From the NCBI GenBank assembly GCA_016710465.1, contig JADJVS010000017.1, positions 1 to 18,540 on the forward strand: a DNA stretch of 18,540 nucleotides, in the 5' to 3' direction. The notes beneath the pieces were generated by a model that ran no database searches, had not been told where the DNA came from, and worked only from the letters and a program-made list of their open reading frames with translations. This document shows, piece by piece, positions 17,552 through 18,540 of this stretch; within the stretch, counting starts at the first letter, position 1; every line of letters begins with the position of its first letter. The stretch comes from Sulfuritalea sp. (GTDB lineage Bacteria > Pseudomonadota > Gammaproteobacteria > Burkholderiales > Rhodocyclaceae). The position numbers and the translations under genes are program-made.

Positions 17552-18540
17552 TTACTCAACCGTTACGCTTTTGGCCAGATTGCGCGGCTTGTCCCACATC
17601 CGGTGCCCCTTGACCAGGGCGACGTGGTAGGAGAGCAGTTGCAGCGGCACGACATGCAATGCGGTGAGAGCAGGCCGTAGTGCTCGGGCAGGCGCAGCAC
17701 GTGCAGGCCGGCTTCCTCGTCGAAGACGGAATCTGCGTCGGCGAAGACGTACAGCTCGCCGCCGCGCGCGGCAACTTCGAGGTTGGATTTCAGCTTTTCC
17801 AGCAGCGCGTCGTTGGGCGCGATGCTGATCACCGGCATGTTCTTGTCCCACCAGCGCCAGCGGCCCGTGCTTGAGCTCGCCGGCCGGGTAACCCTCGGCG
17901 TGGATGTAGGAGATTTCCCTGAGCTTCAGCGCGCCTTCCAGGGCGATCGGGTAGTGATGGCGCGGCCGAGAAACAGCGCATGCTGCTTGTCGGCAAAGCG
18001 CCCGGCCCAGGCCTTGATCGCCGGTTCCAGTGCCAGCACTTTCTGCACCGCCACAAGGCAGATGACGCAGCGCCGCCAGATGACCGGCCTCCTGCTCCGC
18101 CGACAGCCGCCCGGCCTGCCTGGCCAGGTCACGGCCAGCAGGAACAGCGCGGCCAGTTGGGTGGTGAAGGCCTTGAGTCGAGGCGACGCCAATTTCCGGG
18201 CCGGCACGGGTCAGGAAGCGCAGCGCGCACTCGCGCACGATGGCGGACTCCGGCACATTGCAGATCGCCAGCGTGCGGCCCATGCCTTGCGCCTTGGCGT
18301 GCTTGATCGAGGCCAGGGTATCGGCGGTCTCGCCCGACTGCGAAATGGCGACCACGAGTTGCTCGGGGTTCGCCACCGAGGCGCGATAGCGGTATTCGCT
18401 GGCGATTTCGACGCTGCACGGCACGCCGGCCAACTGCTCGATCCAGTAGCGGGCGACGAGGCCGGCGTGGAAGCTGGTGCCGCAGGCGAGGATCAGCACC
18501 GAGCGCACGCCGTTGAGCATTTCCGGCGCGGCCACGCCGA
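17552..18540 (-). CDS. glmS: Glucosamine-6-phosphate synthase GlmS, C-terminal isomerase part (partial, frameshifted)
   Basis: GlmS makes glucosamine-6-phosphate from fructose-6-phosphate and glutamine for cell-wall precursors. Only the two SIS domains are in the window; the glutaminase half lies beyond the right edge. Signatures are ILACGTSFHAGLVARYW, SQSGETADTL, EIGVAST then KAFTTQL, HALFLGR, YPIALEGALKLREISYIHAE, GELKHGPLALV, NMPVISIAPND and the classic end NLAKSVTVE. Six single-base indels alternate the protein between two frames, near 18175, 18131, 18055, 17960, 17847 and 17661. They cancel out overall and the native C-terminus is reached. In a normally essential gene this pattern points to sequence error. 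It is convergent with the hybrid kinase, the stops being 14 nt apart with no visible terminator. Confidence 0.93.
   Translation of the reverse strand, partial: GVAAPEMLNGVRSVLILACGTSFHAGLVARYWIEQLAGVPCSVEIASEYRYRASVANPEQLVVAISQSGETADTLASIKHAKAQGMGRTLAICNVPESAIVRECALRFLTRAGPEIGVASTQGLHHPTGRAVPAGRDLARQAGRLSAEQEAGHLAALRHLPCGGAESAGTGTGDQGLGRALCRQAACAVSRPRHHYPIALEGALKLREISYIHAEGYPAGELKHGPLALVGQEHAGDQHRAQRRAAGKAEIQPRSCRARRRAVRLRRRRFRLRRGSRPARAAPARALRPALTALHVVPLQLLSYHVALVKGHRMWDKPRNLAKSVTVE

Noticed and set aside
1..18540. CRISPR array, tRNA, rRNA, transposase or prophage genes.
   Set aside because: I saw no regularly spaced short repeats, cloverleaf or rRNA sequence, and no transposase or integrase motif. 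The only long repeat is the receptor tract.

Overview
The window is about two thirds GC and reads as a chemotaxis gene cluster from a motile, high-GC betaproteobacterium. The Rhodocyclales or a close relative fit best, judging by the gene order, an Aer-type receptor and the style of CheA and CheD. This placement rests on protein resemblance only; there is no rRNA or other phylogenetic marker.

Layout. Leftward from about 2833 to the left edge lie a small STAS anti-sigma-factor antagonist, a receiver-SpoIIE phosphatase-ATPase protein, and a second receiver-ATPase protein cut by the window edge. Together they look like a partner-switching module of the HsbR/HsbA type. A 233-bp divergent intergenic region holds three inverted repeats. 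Rightward from 3067 to 15446 runs a tightly packed che operon: a sensorless membrane MCP-like protein, cheY, cheA, cheW, a 4-helix-bundle chemoreceptor, an Aer-like PAS chemoreceptor, cheR, cheD and cheB. A membrane hybrid histidine kinase follows 6 bp after cheB and ends at 17537. A convergent, partial glmS (leftward, running off the right edge) closes the window.

How it works together. Receptors plus CheW control CheA, which phosphorylates CheY and CheB. CheR, CheB and CheD adjust the receptors. No cheZ gene is present. The first gene of the operon carries a DxxxQ motif in a context very like the CheZ active site, and a short acidic-hydrophobic tail ending in Phe, so it is a candidate membrane-bound CheY-P phosphatase. 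CheD ends in almost the same tail. The CheA linker carries four degenerate repeats of an aromatic-Gly-hydrophobic-Phe-acidic-Pro motif. The two chemoreceptors share a 1.24-kb tract that looks identical apart from single-base indels, although their N-terminal sensors are unrelated.

Sequence quality. Reading frames are intact in the STAS gene, the MCP-like gene, cheY, cheA, cheW, cheR, cheD and cheB. Single-base indels break both left-hand regulatory genes, both receptors (all within the shared tract), the hybrid kinase and glmS. Because glmS is normally a core gene and carries six indels in 1 kb, most of these breaks are probably sequence or assembly errors rather than real pseudogenes. No tRNA, rRNA, CRISPR array, insertion sequence or rho-independent terminator was seen.
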